64,000 nt of DNA from Epiperipatus broadwayi (taxonomy: Eukaryota; Onychophora; Udeonychophora; Euonychophora; Peripatidae), in the NCBI GenBank assembly GCA_028023455.1, contig JAQFVV010000018.1, positions 7,469,274 to 7,533,273 of the forward strand. Reading direction: 5' to 3'. Position 1 is the first letter of the stretch, and every line of letters begins with the position of its first letter. Below the pieces are notes generated by a model. The model saw only the letters and a program-made list of their open reading frames with translations. It did no database searches and was not told the origin of the DNA. Shown here in pieces: positions 49,664 to 62,714 of this stretch. The position numbers were made by a program, and so were the translations under genes.

Positions 49664-50329
49664 TTATAATTTTATTTGATGTATTTTTTTTTAAAATCAT
49701 TTCCATTTTTTTTTTTATTCTTTAAGTTTTATTTATGATTTTTGTTTTGCGATAAATTAAATTATATAAATGTTAAACTTAAGTGTTAAACTTAAGTCAG
49801 GCATGAATGGCTATATAGATTTGTAAATTATATTAGGGGAGAATAATCTTAGGTTATTTGTTTCGTAGTTAAATTGGGTCAATGGATTGGATATATTGGT
49901 GTAATTAGTAGATGTAGTACGAGATTTGCTACAGGCAGAATCGCTTTATATGCCGCACACTTCTTTTTTGGCCTATGGAATGTGATTTGTAAGTTGGCAA
50001 AATGACCACAGTCCTTTCTTATGGAGTTTTTTTTTATTGCTCTTCTTGTCAGATAGATGTAGTATTCCTATCTGACAAGAGGTAATTTCTTCTCTTAACC
50101 TTTTGAGCTGCTGTATTTTATATTACATTGAAGGCATCGATATATCAGATGAATTGACGTTGGTTTGACTGCGAAGTTTTGGCCTAAGGTTAAATAAGGA
50201 TAGAATATTTTCTTTCAAATGCAAATCTATGTAGTCTATTCATACTCAACACTCTAAATAAAAATGCATTAAATTTAAGTTGGGTAAAGATGTTGCATGG
50301 ATTCGTTATCGGTTAATTATGTTTTTGGT

Positions 50330-51005
50330 TTTCATATTTGATCAAAATATATAGACATTCGGTAAATAATGATACCTTACGGTGAATATCAAAAATGTAT
50401 TTATTCAGATGTCTTTTAAGTTATTGGTGTCTCTGCGGTATCTTATGATGAATACCATTGGGTTTCTTGTATTCCCTATGCAATTGACGGTATTAATGAC
50501 TTTGTATTTTGATCATTTATGTTTATTTTGAAATGTTTTTTAACTGTGTAATCTATGCAACTGATCTATACTCAACATTTTAAAACAAACTTTTATAAAC
50601 CCATCTGTGTGAACTTATAATAGTATAAAAATTAAAATGTAAATTAAAATCTAAAATAAAAGTTAAAAATAATGTTAAATGTTAAAGTAAACATGCTAAA
50701 ATAGTAATGTTAAATTTTATATATATGTGCGTAAATAAATGTTTGTATGTTAATTACTGGCAGTGGTTTATTTTATGCTTTTTTAAAAAAATATTCTTAG
50801 ATAAGAATTTATGAAATATAAATCTCTGCTATTCCATTGAGCTAGTGGTAATGGGCTAACGTCCAGATATCAAAATATTTAAAATAAAAATTTTTTTTTG
50901 ACTTACGTATCTGCCTACTTTATAAATTTTTCTAGGTTCAAATGCCTAGATGGCGCCCTGTAGTGTAGATTATGTTAGTCTAATATCTTCAGATCATTAT
51001 AATAC
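50330..51005 (+). repeat. Dispersed repeat, copy 2
   Basis: Contains the GATCAAAATAT...CCTTACGGTGAATATC block (about 50338-50390, repeated weakly near 50435-50465) and, at 50950-51003, the TGGCGCCCTGTAGTGTAGAT block shared with 48041. The block order differs from copy 1. Confidence 0.5.
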
Positions 51006-51361
51006 ACACTAAGATAATCTTGCCTTACATAATAAAAAAACATTTTTTTTTTTAGGATTTTTATAAATTTATGCACTTTTAAAATAAAACTTGCTAATTT
51101 ATTTGTTAATATATATAGAATTTGTTTTCTTTTTATTTACTCATTTATAATTGTAAATTTGTTTTTATAGATCCTACTTAAACCTAAATATAAAGATCAA
51201 TTATTTCTAATTAGATTAAATTAATTAATTTTCACATTTATGAATTTGAGTATATTTGCAAATAAGAGAATATAGACCTAGTTTTTTTTTTAAATAAATA
51301 ACATTAAAAGTGTATAAAACGTTTTATAACAGTTTTAAATTAAATGGAGTTGGAGTTTTAT

Positions 51362-51604
51362 ATATAGTTTTATAAATTTATTTAATGCACATTGATTACG
51401 TAAGTAATATTTACTAAGGCAATAAACCTAAAGCATGCGCAGTTGAAAATGCGAAGGTAAGGACATCTACAGGTCTTAACTACAAGCTTCCCCTCTTTTC
51501 TTCCAATGCCTAAGCTTGTGGTTAAGACCTGTAGAGGTCCCTACCTTCGCATTTTCAACCGCATATGCTTTAGATTTATTACCTTAATAAATATAGTTTT
51601 ATAA
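51362..51604. mobile_element. Foldback element with flanking direct repeats
   Basis: Arms 51408-51489 and 51512-51593 are about 92% reverse complements (82 bases each; they share TTAAGACCTGTAGA and CCTTCGCATTTTCAAC) around a 22-base loop. Direct repeats ATATAGTTTTATAA lie at 51362-51375 and 51591-51604, possibly a target duplication. More GC-rich than its flanks; no coding capacity. Confidence 0.8.
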
Positions 51605-52233
51605 TAGAGTAAAGAATTTCAGTTTGCTGCAAGATGAACTATCATCAAGCAATACCCCCATGAGAACAATTTTCTGCAGTTTAAAGCTATACTATAAATA
51701 CCTGATGTTAGTTTCTATCAATGTTTAAATATTTTGAAATGATGCTTGACTAAAAAAAAACCCTTACTAATTAACAGGGGAATATAAATAAAAATATAAG
51801 AGGAAAAGAAATTTCAGTAACTATTAACTGCAAACACGAATGTTATAGTCAACATTGAGTGTAAATTTTCAGTTAGCATTACATTGATAAATCTCATCTC
51901 TAAATAAAAAAAAAAATTTATAAATAAATATTGGATTTACAAAATAAATTATAAAATAATTTCAAATCGTTCTATTAAATAACTTATTTTTCTATTTACA
52001 AATTAATTCGTGTTTTAAAATTTGATAAGATGTATATATATTATTATTTACTTTCAAAATTCAATTTATTTACATTTACATTTAGGTCTAATACAAGTGA
52101 ATCATTCGATTACAATTTGGTATATATATAACTTTGATGAAACATTTCCTCGAATAATTCTGATATAAATTTTTATATATTTTGGTTGATAAATATTATA
52201 ATCAAATACCTTTTAATTTAGGTAATCAATAAA

Positions 52234-52452
52234 AGTCTTTAGTAACAATTTTCCCTGGGAAGAGAAGTGGGCCGTTCCTGAAAGTACTGCAATACCAGGT
52301 CAACCCAGGCGGAGGCGGAACAAGCCCCTAACTCTCCACCTAATTCCAAAAATCAGTTTACTATTCTAGCCCCCATAAGGGAGCGTATCAGATATTAAGT
52401 TGATAAGAACAGATACAATATTTTGATCTTAGCCAAAAGGCTATCAAAATGC
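52234..52452 (-). ncRNA. U2 snRNA-like sequence, probable pseudogene or divergent variant
   Basis: On the minus strand from about 52440 it reads CCTTTTGGCTAAGATCAA, then ATCTGTTCTTATCAACTTAA and TATCTGATACG (stem-loop II), the Sm site GATTTTTGG (52354-52346), and the 3' stem-loops including GACCTGGTATTGCAGTACTT and CAGGAACGG, to about 52266. These match metazoan U2 nearly to full length (about 187 nt). A 3' box-like GTTACTAAAGACT lies at 52246-52234. Two functional regions are damaged: the 5' terminus that pairs with U6 (normally ATCGCTTCTCGG) is replaced by unrelated sequence, and the branch-point pairing segment GTAGTA is altered (ATATTGTATC, with an extra base). Hence probably not a working U2. 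Confidence 0.9.
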
Positions 52453-52459
52453 ATTTTAG

Positions 52460-55320
52460 CGATCACATACTTGTTTTTGTACTAATATTTGGGTAGCGAT
52501 TCTCATTCTTAAATAAAAGATATATACAGTATATTCAAAAAATTTGTATTTATAGTCTATAATGATTATATATGGACATAAAAAAGAATTTGCGATTAAT
52601 TAAAACGAAACCTTTGATTAATCTCAGAGGTCTTAAAGAAATTAAGCAGGACACATTTCTAATATCCATTCCAAATATTCTTTTTTGATGCAATTAGCAT
52701 TATCACGTGATTATCTATGCGGTAAAATAAACATGGATAGATATCTCATAAAAAAAAAAGCCTCCGCACTTATTTTTGATTTTAAAATCAAAAATTACTA
52801 TAGACTTTTCTTTAAGATTTCTGACATCTCTTGCAATGAAGGCAAAATTATTTGCGCTCCACGAGTTTAAATGAAGAAGTGAGGCATTGAATAATTTATA
52901 AAAAAAACTTATAAAAGCTTTAAGAAATGATGCCAAAACTAGGTGAAATTTTTAGGTAAGAATCACTTAAGACCTTTTATTTTTATTAAAATGTATTCAA
53001 TTAGATATTATAAAAAAAATCATTTTAATAACATGGTCATGTATTTTATTTACAATTTTTAAATAATTTTATAAATACCAAAAATATGAAAATTGATATT
53101 AAATTATGATACAATTTATTAAATACAATTTAACAAATCTAAAAAAATATTATAACTAATCCAAGTTAAAATGTTCTTTTTTGTGTTTTTATATTTGCAA
53201 ATTATTTGGTAAGTAGAGTTTCTACACTTTGCTTACTTCTGTTATATATAACTAAGCACTTGAAAATCGGTATAGATTTTTTTTTAAAAAACAAAAAGGT
53301 AAGAAAGAAATTACTTAAAATCTATACATCAAGTGTTAAAATAATAATAAAATTTCAAATGACTTAAAAAACATAGTAATAAAATTGATATTAAAGAAAA
53401 AAATATTAGAAATTACAGAACCCGGCTTTTTTAAAAAAAAAAAACTCTATATAACAACCCTTGCCAAACTGTGGTTCTAGACACATGTGCTCTCATAAAA
53501 CTTTTGTATTAAAATCATGATATAATTTATATTAGCATGATGTATTTATATTTTATTTTGAAACCATACAACTTTATATTTTTGTAGTGGCAATTTTATA
53601 ATGACTGTTTACGTTGGTAACTTCCATTGTTTTATTGTTATTATTTTCTGGAAATATAACAAACTTATTGATTCAGTTTTTGTTTGTATTTCACGATGCT
53701 GTTATTCTGAGTACACTTTTAATTCATATGCTATTAAGTATTCTACTTTGGCTTTTGAACATCAACTTCCATACTAATTTAATTTATTTTTAAATTATAT
53801 TAAAAAAAAGAATTATTGTTATAACTAACTTCATTTAAAAGAACTGCTAGTAAGCTAATGTTAATTTTTGGGACAAAGTAATCTACATTGGGAATCATTA
53901 TACTCAGCAATTAAGTTTATAAAATCAAAACATTGAGCACAACTGAGGAATGAGCACCTTTTGGAACTATTGCATGCTTTGTTAATTGTTAATTAATTTT
54001 AAGCCAAATTTTACTGTTCTTACTAATCAAATAATCATGGGAATAATAAATAATTTTATACCGATTTTGTTTTCACTTATGAATTTTATTGTCTTGATTT
54101 TTTGTACAATTAATAAATCATATTAATAAAAAAATATATAAATCAAATATTTGATTCTGTTGAATATTTCAAAAATTTATTTGCGACTTCTGAATATATC
54201 TCAATTTTAACGTGTTGGTTCTTACATATATAAGGTTTGGCCATCCCTACTATATAAAATATTTATTAAAATAATTAAAATACTAAAATAAAGGGAATCC
54301 GGGAGCTAAAGTTAAAAGACTCTATACCACAATAGATTTCTTACAAATATTTAAAAAGTTATAGAAAACACCAATGATTATAAGTTACAATTTAATATTA
54401 AATTTGTGGGGAAAAACACCTTGAATCAAATTTTAAAATTAAAAAAAAATATTTATCAGAAAATAATGATAATGATTACATTGCATGATGATATTAAAAT
54501 CTCATAGCTGAACATACATTGTAGGATCATTCTATATTTTATAGTAGTTTTGCAAAAATATATTTGTGAATGGACATGAAAAGCAAAAAAAGTTAAAAAT
54601 AAAGAGAAATTACTTATAAATTGTTTAGAGTTTGCAGTTAATGTGGTTATATTCACAGATTTCAAGAAATATTACAAAAGTTGTCTGAGGAAAACAAGTA
54701 GAATTTAAGATAAAATTAAAAAGATTAAAATAATCTTCAGACTTTTTGAAAAAGATTTATTAGAAACTATCTTAACAAATTAAGGACTTTAAATATATTG
54801 GTCAAAGTATTAAAACAGATAAAAAACATAATGATTGAAATTATTTATAAAATTAAAGTTGGAATGATAAAAATAATTTATTTAAAAAAAGGCTTCTGTA
54901 TTTGAAAATGAAGGTTTTGAAATAAGTTGACATTATAAGTGTAAATCTGAAATTTGGATAGTTAATAAAAAAAAGGCAATATAAAAAGGTTTTAGACTAC
55001 ACAATGATAACGGGCTGAAATTTAATTTGTGCTTTGTGCAAGAAAAAAATGATATTAAATAAATAAACAAAATTCTAAATTAGACCCCAAAATAAGTGTG
55101 AGAGGAATAAAAAAAATATGGGAATTTATTGAAGTTGGGAAAAAAGTTGTGGATCAGTGGTTTTGTGTGTTAAGATCTCTGATAGAAGTAACTAAAAAAT
55201 AGGTTGCTAGAACCAAATGATAATACATAGTAATTATAATTAATTGTTTGCCATTATTTGCCATTTTTAACTATTTGTTTTTAGAACTATATTAAAAACA
55301 TACATATGGATGTAAGTATT
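52460..55320. other. Intronic DNA, nothing recognised
   Basis: The overlapping opposite-strand frames at 52685-52936 share a palindromic ATTTTTGATTTTAAAATCAAAAAT stretch and no motif. No gene supported. Confidence 0.4.
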
Positions 55321-55329
55321 ATCTCATAA

Positions 55330-55425
55330 TATAGTGGTCACCGAATTCACCTATCATAGTCATGACCAGAAGTTTGAATCCAGGTCAAAATAAACGTTGA
55401 CACTTTTTTCTAGTACTAATAAGTT
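55330..55425 (+). mobile_element. tRNA-like (SINE head) relic
   Basis: An A box-like TATAGTGGTCACCGAATTCACC is followed by AGTTTGAATCCAGGTC as B box at tRNA-like spacing (about 30 bases between). The acceptor stem does not pair, so a SINE head is more likely than a tRNA gene. Confidence 0.45.
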
Positions 55426-55969
55426 TATGTTTTTTCTTTTTATGATAATTTATTAATAATCAATTTAAATAGCCATTCAAAGAATGAAAATTTAGATATT
55501 CTTAACTAAATTTAAGGTAAAACAAGAATAAAACATTTACTTCCCGGAAGTCGTCTAGTAAGGAATGACTTCACCTTCATAGTTATTCTACAGGAAGGAG
55601 AAATGGAAAAGCTGTTGTTCTGCAATAGCTCTTTGCTTATCAATTATTAAACCTATTGTATTATTTAATAATACTTCACATAACTAATCAAATATTTAAT
55701 TAAAAATAACAATGAGACTTTTAGATTTGCAATTTTATAAGAAATGTGGAAAAATTTCCGAAGCAAATTTATATTTTTCTATCGGAATCGCTATGATTAA
55801 ATATAATAGTCCCCTCCCCCACATTTTTATGGAAAAAAAAAGAAAATTAAAAACTATTATAATGATATTTTATTTTTATGTTTCTACATTTTAGTTTGGC
55901 ACTTGAGTACAATGCACACACTGCACCTCCCAATTGCCTTGGTCTATATAATTAATAATTATTACTTAC

Positions 55970-56137
55970 CAGCACGATAGTTTGCCAAAATAAAATATCC
56001 ACTAGTCATAAATTCTTCTAAATTACTTGAATTAGACTTGGTTGAAATATACTTTCCTGGATAATAGCGTCTAAGATCAGATATGGTTTTATTGCTTGAC
56101 AATGTTTTTAAGGGAACAAAATGAAGGCAGTCACGTC
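55970..56137 (-). CDS. SOUL heme-binding family protein, upstream coding exon
   Basis: A 168-base exon with strong splice sites: acceptor 'TTTTCTTATTTTAG' before 56137 and donor GTAAGT after 55970. It begins with the last two bases of a codon and ends with the first base of a glycine codon, which the 33-kb exon completes. The peptide reads 'R-D-C-L-H-F-V-P-L', then 'I-S-D-L-R-R-Y-Y-P-G-K-Y-I-S-T-K', matching the first SOUL strand and its 'Y-E-x-R-x-Y ... W-V-S-T' signature. It continues 'N-L-E-E-F-M-T-S-G-Y-F-I-L-A-N-Y-R-A', the helix ending in 'Y-I-x-G-x-N'. The cysteine near the start fits secreted HEBP2/SOUL relatives, which carry a conserved Cys just before the domain. A signal-peptide exon is therefore expected upstream (higher coordinates), but I could not find one with a compatible phase. 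Confidence 0.86.
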
Positions 56138-57419
56138 CTAAAATAAGAAAATGAAAGTTATATAAAGCCAAAATAACTATCAGATGATAATTTATTTATT
56201 TATATAATTATTTGAACAATATCTGTTCAGCCTTTCATAACTAACTAGAAATTAAAAATAAGACAATTATAATAGTGTATAGATTCAGATATAAACGAAG
56301 GTAAATTAAATTGTTTATCACAAAAAAATGTGTCAATGTATCTCTTCTAGATTTTTTATTATTATTTAAAAAGTATTATAATTGTATTCAAGAGAAAATA
56401 AACAGATCAAAATTTAATTATTGTGAATGAAAACAAATTGGGGTTACTGAAATTAGATATTAAACTGAGTTATCAAGTTTTTAAATTAATTCAAAATTTT
56501 AAAAATAATATATATTCTTTCCTTTCTCTCTCTCTCTGTTTCTTCTTTTTTTTTTTAAATTAAAAAATGATATTGGTTAAAAAAAGTATAATTAAAGATC
56601 GATTAATTAAAAGACATAAGGTAATTTTGGAGGAGACAGTTTGAGATTAAATGAAACATTTTTTGAAAAGCATTTTTTTTTTTTTTGGAAAAGAGTGAGA
56701 TTGGTTATAAATTGGCTGAAGTAATTAATATAGATCACAACATATGTGTCTAGTAAAGTTAAATACAGCAATCTATATATTTTCAGTTGAAGAATAATTA
56801 ATACTCGCAATATCATAAGGAAAAAAGCTTTAAAAATGACTAAAAACATTAGTACCTCATGCCTTTTCAGCAAAAGCAGTTAACTTACTTCTGTGTGTTT
56901 ATCTCTGGCCTAATATGTAGTTTCATAAAAGAAGAAAGTTATAAAATTTAGTCCTAGTAAGAAAATAAAATAAATTGATGCCCATTGCCATTAAAGATGT
57001 TTTCCTTGGTCAGAGATTAATATGGAGTTGCTGAACTTTTTCAAAATTCTATCGAATGAATATATTTAACATGTAACCAAATAATAATACAAGATTAAAG
57101 ATAACAGCGCGGACTATCTTAATGTGAAGAGAAATGAAAAATAAAATTTATCATTTCTGACCAGCCTAAAAATAGAAGAATAAACAAGAATGATCAATTA
57201 TACATAAGGAAGAAGAGTATTTTTAATAACCAGCCTGAAATATTAATTGAAACTTAAAAATTGGATAAACCATTTGATAAACTATAAATGAACAAACAGT
57301 CCTAGGATTTCCAGAAACGTAAATTATAATAAAAAATCTAAAATTTATGGATAAAAACAGATCTAAGAGCATTTACTTTGTAAGACTATGATGATATATA
57401 TATATACTAATCGATCACT
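56138..57419 (-). other. Upstream intron of the SOUL gene, nothing recognised
   Basis: Pyrimidine-rich tract TTTCCTTTCTCTCTCTCTCT at 56518-56537. No exon with a compatible phase recognised. Confidence 0.4.
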
Positions 57420-59300
57420 CAACCTTCCTAACCAAGAGAAGCAGGAGCAGGTAGCACACACAGGCGAGTCATAGCCACGGAATTTAAAACCAGAGAGCAA
57501 TGAGTCATCTTATAGACAAATGTAATCTAACTATCAAAACTAAAATATCAGGTACTTATTCCAACTTAAATTTCATCTCGGGTTCTTACTTTATTTAAAT
57601 GTAGGTTCTTCTTAAAAATTTAAATCTTATCTCGGGTTCATAAATGTCTATCTCACAGTTCAAAAAATGAACTTGCTACCAAAAGATAATAATGATAATA
57701 AATACTTTGAACATGCTTAAAATGTAATAACTATTTATGTTACACACTAGATACTCTATCTTCTCTTCTGTCTTAGGCAAGCAGAAATGCAAATGTGCAA
57801 TAATAAAATATTTTAATGTTTTAAATAAAACATGGCTAGCAGTTAAAAATATTTCCAAAATTTCTTAAAGTTATTCAAATATAAATACTTTATTTATACA
57901 CCTCTAAATATATGTAATTTTGATACCTTATGATATAAACTTGCACAAGTACTAAATGAAATAATGTAGCAGTTAGAAAAAATATATTTTATATTACCAA
58001 TTACATTACAAAAAAAAAAAAAATGCATTTAAATCTGAGGGCAAATAAACACAGTATTTATCTTATTATAATGAAGGGAAAATAAATAATAAACAAAGTA
58101 GGTAAATAAATTTTATATGATCATTGAAATGTTTTTAGAAAAATAATTTTCTGAATAATGAATGTAATAATAATGACAACAAAACAGAAACGTATTTAAC
58201 AAATAACAATAATATTTATTTACTATATAAAATTATATTCAACACAATAATTTATTTACAATAATATTACTTTTAATTTAGCACATAGAATAATAGAAAT
58301 ATTGGTACATTTTACAATAAATTTTTTTTTCTTAAACTTTCCTACAGGGATTATGATAAAAGAATTTACTACTAGTCAAAAGTTCTCACATTCTATCTAA
58401 TAATACTTCTTTCAATATTACGTACAGAGAGCAAAACAACACACATATATGCCTATACACAGGTCCCTAATATGCTATTAAATAGTTTACAAAACAAAAA
58501 CAATGTTTGAAAATCAGTGTGGAAATACATTTAGTATGGATTTTATAAAGATAGCAAAATATTATACAAAATAATTACACTAATGCAATACCACTAATAT
58601 CTTTCAGGGATGAGAAAATAAATATGCTCAATACTAACAATATATTTTAAATTTAAATTGCAGTAGAACCAATAACATAATTTATCAAAATGGATATAGG
58701 CAAAGTAAATGATGGGAAATATGAATAGGGATCTGGTAACTTGTCTTGGCAGTGCTGAAAATAAGAAAGCTTTACTCTCTCTCTCATGGAGTGGCTTATT
58801 AATACAATATCATGAATAGGCACCTGGTAACTATATGCAGAGAGTGCTGGAAAACGAGTAAGCCATGCTGTCACTCATGGGAGGGATTATCAATGGGAAC
58901 GTGGCATTTATTCTGGCAGTGCTGAAACAAGAAAGCCTCATTCTCTTTCATGGAGGGGTTAACGTATACAAAAAACAAAATATCCACATAAAATGCCTAA
59001 ATTTATAGCTGTCTCCAAGCAGTATATCCATTAATAATCATGGGGCATGTGTTTAATAATAATAAATAAATAATCATCTCGCACACACTTTCATTAGCTT
59101 CTGAACATATTCATTCAGTCTAACACTGTGTACACTGACTCACCATAATTGCTTAATGATATTAAACATTAAATTTTATATATTATCTAATTTACACATA
59201 CATTGACTTTTAAAAACACTTTCCTTTATAAACATTTATGTCAGGTGTAAAAGGCTGTTCTACCCTGGGTACAATAATTCATTTTTATTAAGCTGAAGTA
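57420..59300. repeat. Long dispersed repeat, copy 2
   Basis: Shares, in order, 'TCTCGGGTTC' motifs (57575 and 57630), an AACGTATTTAACAAATAACAATAATATTTATTTAC block (58180-58225), 'TTCTCACATTC' (58382) and 'GCACACACTTTCA' with 17.8-20.0 kb. Within it, 58730-58960 holds three loose repeats of a 'CTGGTAACT...CAGTGCTG' phrase. Not classified. Confidence 0.4.
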
Positions 59301-59414
59301 ATAAAGACAAGAATTCCAAATAATAATAAAAATAATTTCTAAAATAAATCTTTTCTTACCAAATCCATTGTATGTAGGTGTACCATTATAAATACATTTT
59401 ATAACATTATAAAC

Positions 59415-59606
<192 letters not shown>

Positions 59607-59619
59607 TAAGAATAGGTCA

Positions 59620-61690
59620 TAAATTACAATTACATAATATCAATAATAATTTTAAATATATAAAACATATATGCTGTAATTTGCTTTACCCATATCAAAT
59701 TTAAGGATTAAGGTTTTTTCATTTACAATGAAATTAACCCCTTTTAGTTCAGAACTTTTATTATTTTTTTGAGGAAAATACCATGAGATGGCCTTTTATC
59801 CAGGTAAATAATAAATATGCACATAATAGTTCAGAGCAGAAATTCTTTTATAGCAATGTCCTCAATGAAAATATAAATTTGAAGAAGATACAAGCTTAGA
59901 GCATATATTTAAAGCAATAAACAGTTCCTTTATAAAGTTCGCATATCATTTGACAGTATTGAAGCATAAGATAAATTTGAATTCATTTCATATTTAGTAA
60001 AGCAATAAAATATACTCTAAGCAAATAAGTAGATGCTTTCTCAAAGAGCATTTATGATGACAATATACTATTATTTTAATTTCATTAGCAATAAAACAAG
60101 TGCATAATGTTTTTCCAAATGATGAGTGAAGTGGATTTGGATATTTTCTTCTATCAAAATTATAAAAAGCCATCTATAAGCTTCGTATGATGTCTTATTT
60201 TTAAGACTGGCCGTAATTTTAAAACAGTTATTTATTGCCATTCTCATGGTTTAATAAAAAAATACACTGTTTTAAACTTATTTGTAAATAGCGACTGTCT
60301 TTATTAGTTAATTATCCACATATATTATGAAAGTTGTAACCATATCAGGATATTAGTGTCAATAATAAAATTAAATTTCATATAATAGATAATTGTTAAT
60401 TGACAAAAGTTCAAAATAACTAAAGTTTATATCCATGGCAAAATAACATACACATATTTGATGATTAAGCAGTTCCAATAACTTTTCCATGTAAAGAGAC
60501 TTTAGAGTTTTTTTAAAATAATTAAATAGAAAGAAAATCACCTTTTCAGTGATTATTATTATTATCTACTAGATAGCTGAACACATATTGTAAAGTAGCA
60601 CTGCAAGGATAAATTTAACTTATATACTCAGTCATTTAACCTGATAAAAAATAAACAATAATAAGAAAAAATCAACTTAAAAAATTTTAAACTGATTAAA
60701 TAAATGAAGTAGCAAATTAATTCAATAATAGTAAATAATAGTCAATAATAGTGAAGTTTTTATTTTCTGGTTTCCCTTTTTATAAACACATTTGCCTGTG
60801 CATTTTTACTGCAGTGCACATCACTTGGCATTGTTCAACAATACAATTGAAGTATTGGGGTGGAATATTTTAAATACTAGTGTATTTTTAACCTGAAAAT
60901 TAACTTGACCTTGAACTTTTGACTTAACAAGATTATCTAATCACATTATATTTACACTAATAATTACTATATAATGAACTTTATTAATTTTATTTAATTA
61001 TTAAATGAATTATTTATTTAATTCTAATAAAAATTATTTATTTACTTTTAAATTAAACATTTCTTTACTCAAAAACTTTTTTCTTCTATTTGAAAGCACT
61101 TAAGATTGTACCATTTTTACAAAAATATTATTATTTTTGATAATTTTTTTTTAAAATTTCAATCTATTACATGTAAACACAAACATCTATACACACATGT
61201 ATACTAGATATAATCATTATTTTAAAATCTATAAAACAAAATTAATTACAAAAATTATTTAAATTAAAACTTGACTCAATTAGTTATCATTAAGCTTAAT
61301 GTCTTAAATTATAACTTCAAACAGATATTATACTAACTAATACTTAATGAATTTATTTTAAAAACTAACAAATAAAACCTTTGACACAAATAAAATAACC
61401 ATATTTTATAAATAATAAGAACAACTTTATTTACTTTATATATCTAAAACACAGCATGCTTCAAATTAACTCTTATCCAGATTTAAACTATTAACTTGGT
61501 ATTTTTAAACAAATATTTAAAATGTTAGTTAACATTTCTTAAGTACTTAATATAGATAACATGTTGAATACATTGTTTTACTCAATAAATTAAAACATCT
61601 AGTTAAGACTAAAATGATGAAATTTATTTATTACAATTTAATTTTTTTTTAAAAACTTTTACAGAATATATTTAAACCATAGAACTAATT
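59620..61690. other. Intronic or upstream DNA, nothing recognised
   Basis: No supported feature. Confidence 0.4.
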
Positions 61691-61697
61691 ATTTGGT

Positions 61698-61700
<3 letters not shown>

Positions 61701-61770
<70 letters not shown>
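61701..61770. repeat. (TA)n tracts with a symmetric CACTGTA / TACAGTG pair
   Basis: (TA)n at 61701-61730, CACTGTA at 61731-61737, (TA)n to 61765 and TACAGTG after it, so the whole block can form a long AT hairpin. Confidence 0.8.
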
Positions 61771-62234
61771 TGTACCCTGACAATAGGAGAATGACCCCTA
61801 AAAACCACGATAAATCTCTAAATTAAGCTATACTGTTATTTTATCTAGGTACCATTTGATATTCTTAATTATTTCTGAATTATGTTTGATTAATATTAGC
61901 AATTATGAGAAATACTTATCCTATTAACAAGATCACATATCCTTTAACATTAAACAAATACCAAAGTATTTGTTCAATGACATAAGAATACTAAGACACT
62001 CCTTATTAAATACCTAAATATTCCCATGACTAACAATAATATTTAAATAAATATAATAAAACATTTATAATCATTAACATTCAGTTAAATTAATTAATAA
62101 GATTAAACTACCATTCTATTGTGTACTATTACTTTTATAGGATTATAATTAATAATAACCATAATAATAATATTATACTAAGGAAATCTCAGGACTATCA
62201 TTGATTTTAAATTAGCTATTCATTCCACTCATAG

Positions 62235-62706
62235 TAGGGGTGGCCAATAAGTCAATTGTGATCCACCTGTCGATCGTTTAAGCCAATTTTGGTTGATTGT
62301 GAGGCCAATCTGACAAGAGCCATCAGGTTACAAGTGAAACAAACTAAGTCAAGATTTTCAAGTTTTTTTGTTATTTTTGTTTTTGTTATCATTTTTTTTT
62401 CAATTCTAGATAGGTGAAGCCCACTAAGTTGTATCATTATTAAAAATAATATTTTTAATCTTGACTTAATGTAGCTAATTTGAATTAATAAATATTGTTA
62501 ATATATACTCATGTTGCTTTAATTTTCCTGGACATGAGTTTTTTGGCCTGTTAAATAATTGTTATTTTTTATGTAAGTAGATATATAAAAATAAGATGAA
62601 TTTCATACCTCCCTCTATTTAGACTATGACTATGACAACAAGTTGATCGCAACACATTTAAAAAATAAAAAGTGGATCTTATGAACACAAAAGGTGACCA
62701 TCCCTG
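62235..62706. mobile_element. hAT-like non-autonomous element, diverged
   Basis: The left end AGGGGTGGCCAA and the right end, reverse complemented, CAGGGATGGTCA are diverged inverted termini of hAT type. Subterminal GTGATCCAC and GTGGATC blocks are also inverted relative to each other. Flanks ACTCATAG and GCCTATAG could be a decayed 8-bp duplication. A frame at 62252-62437 (minus) inside it has no recognisable transposase motif. Confidence 0.65.
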
Positions 62707-62714
62707 GCCTATAG

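Noticed and set aside
55330-55425. Functional tRNA gene
   Set aside because: A and B box-like segments are present but acceptor and anticodon stems do not pair.
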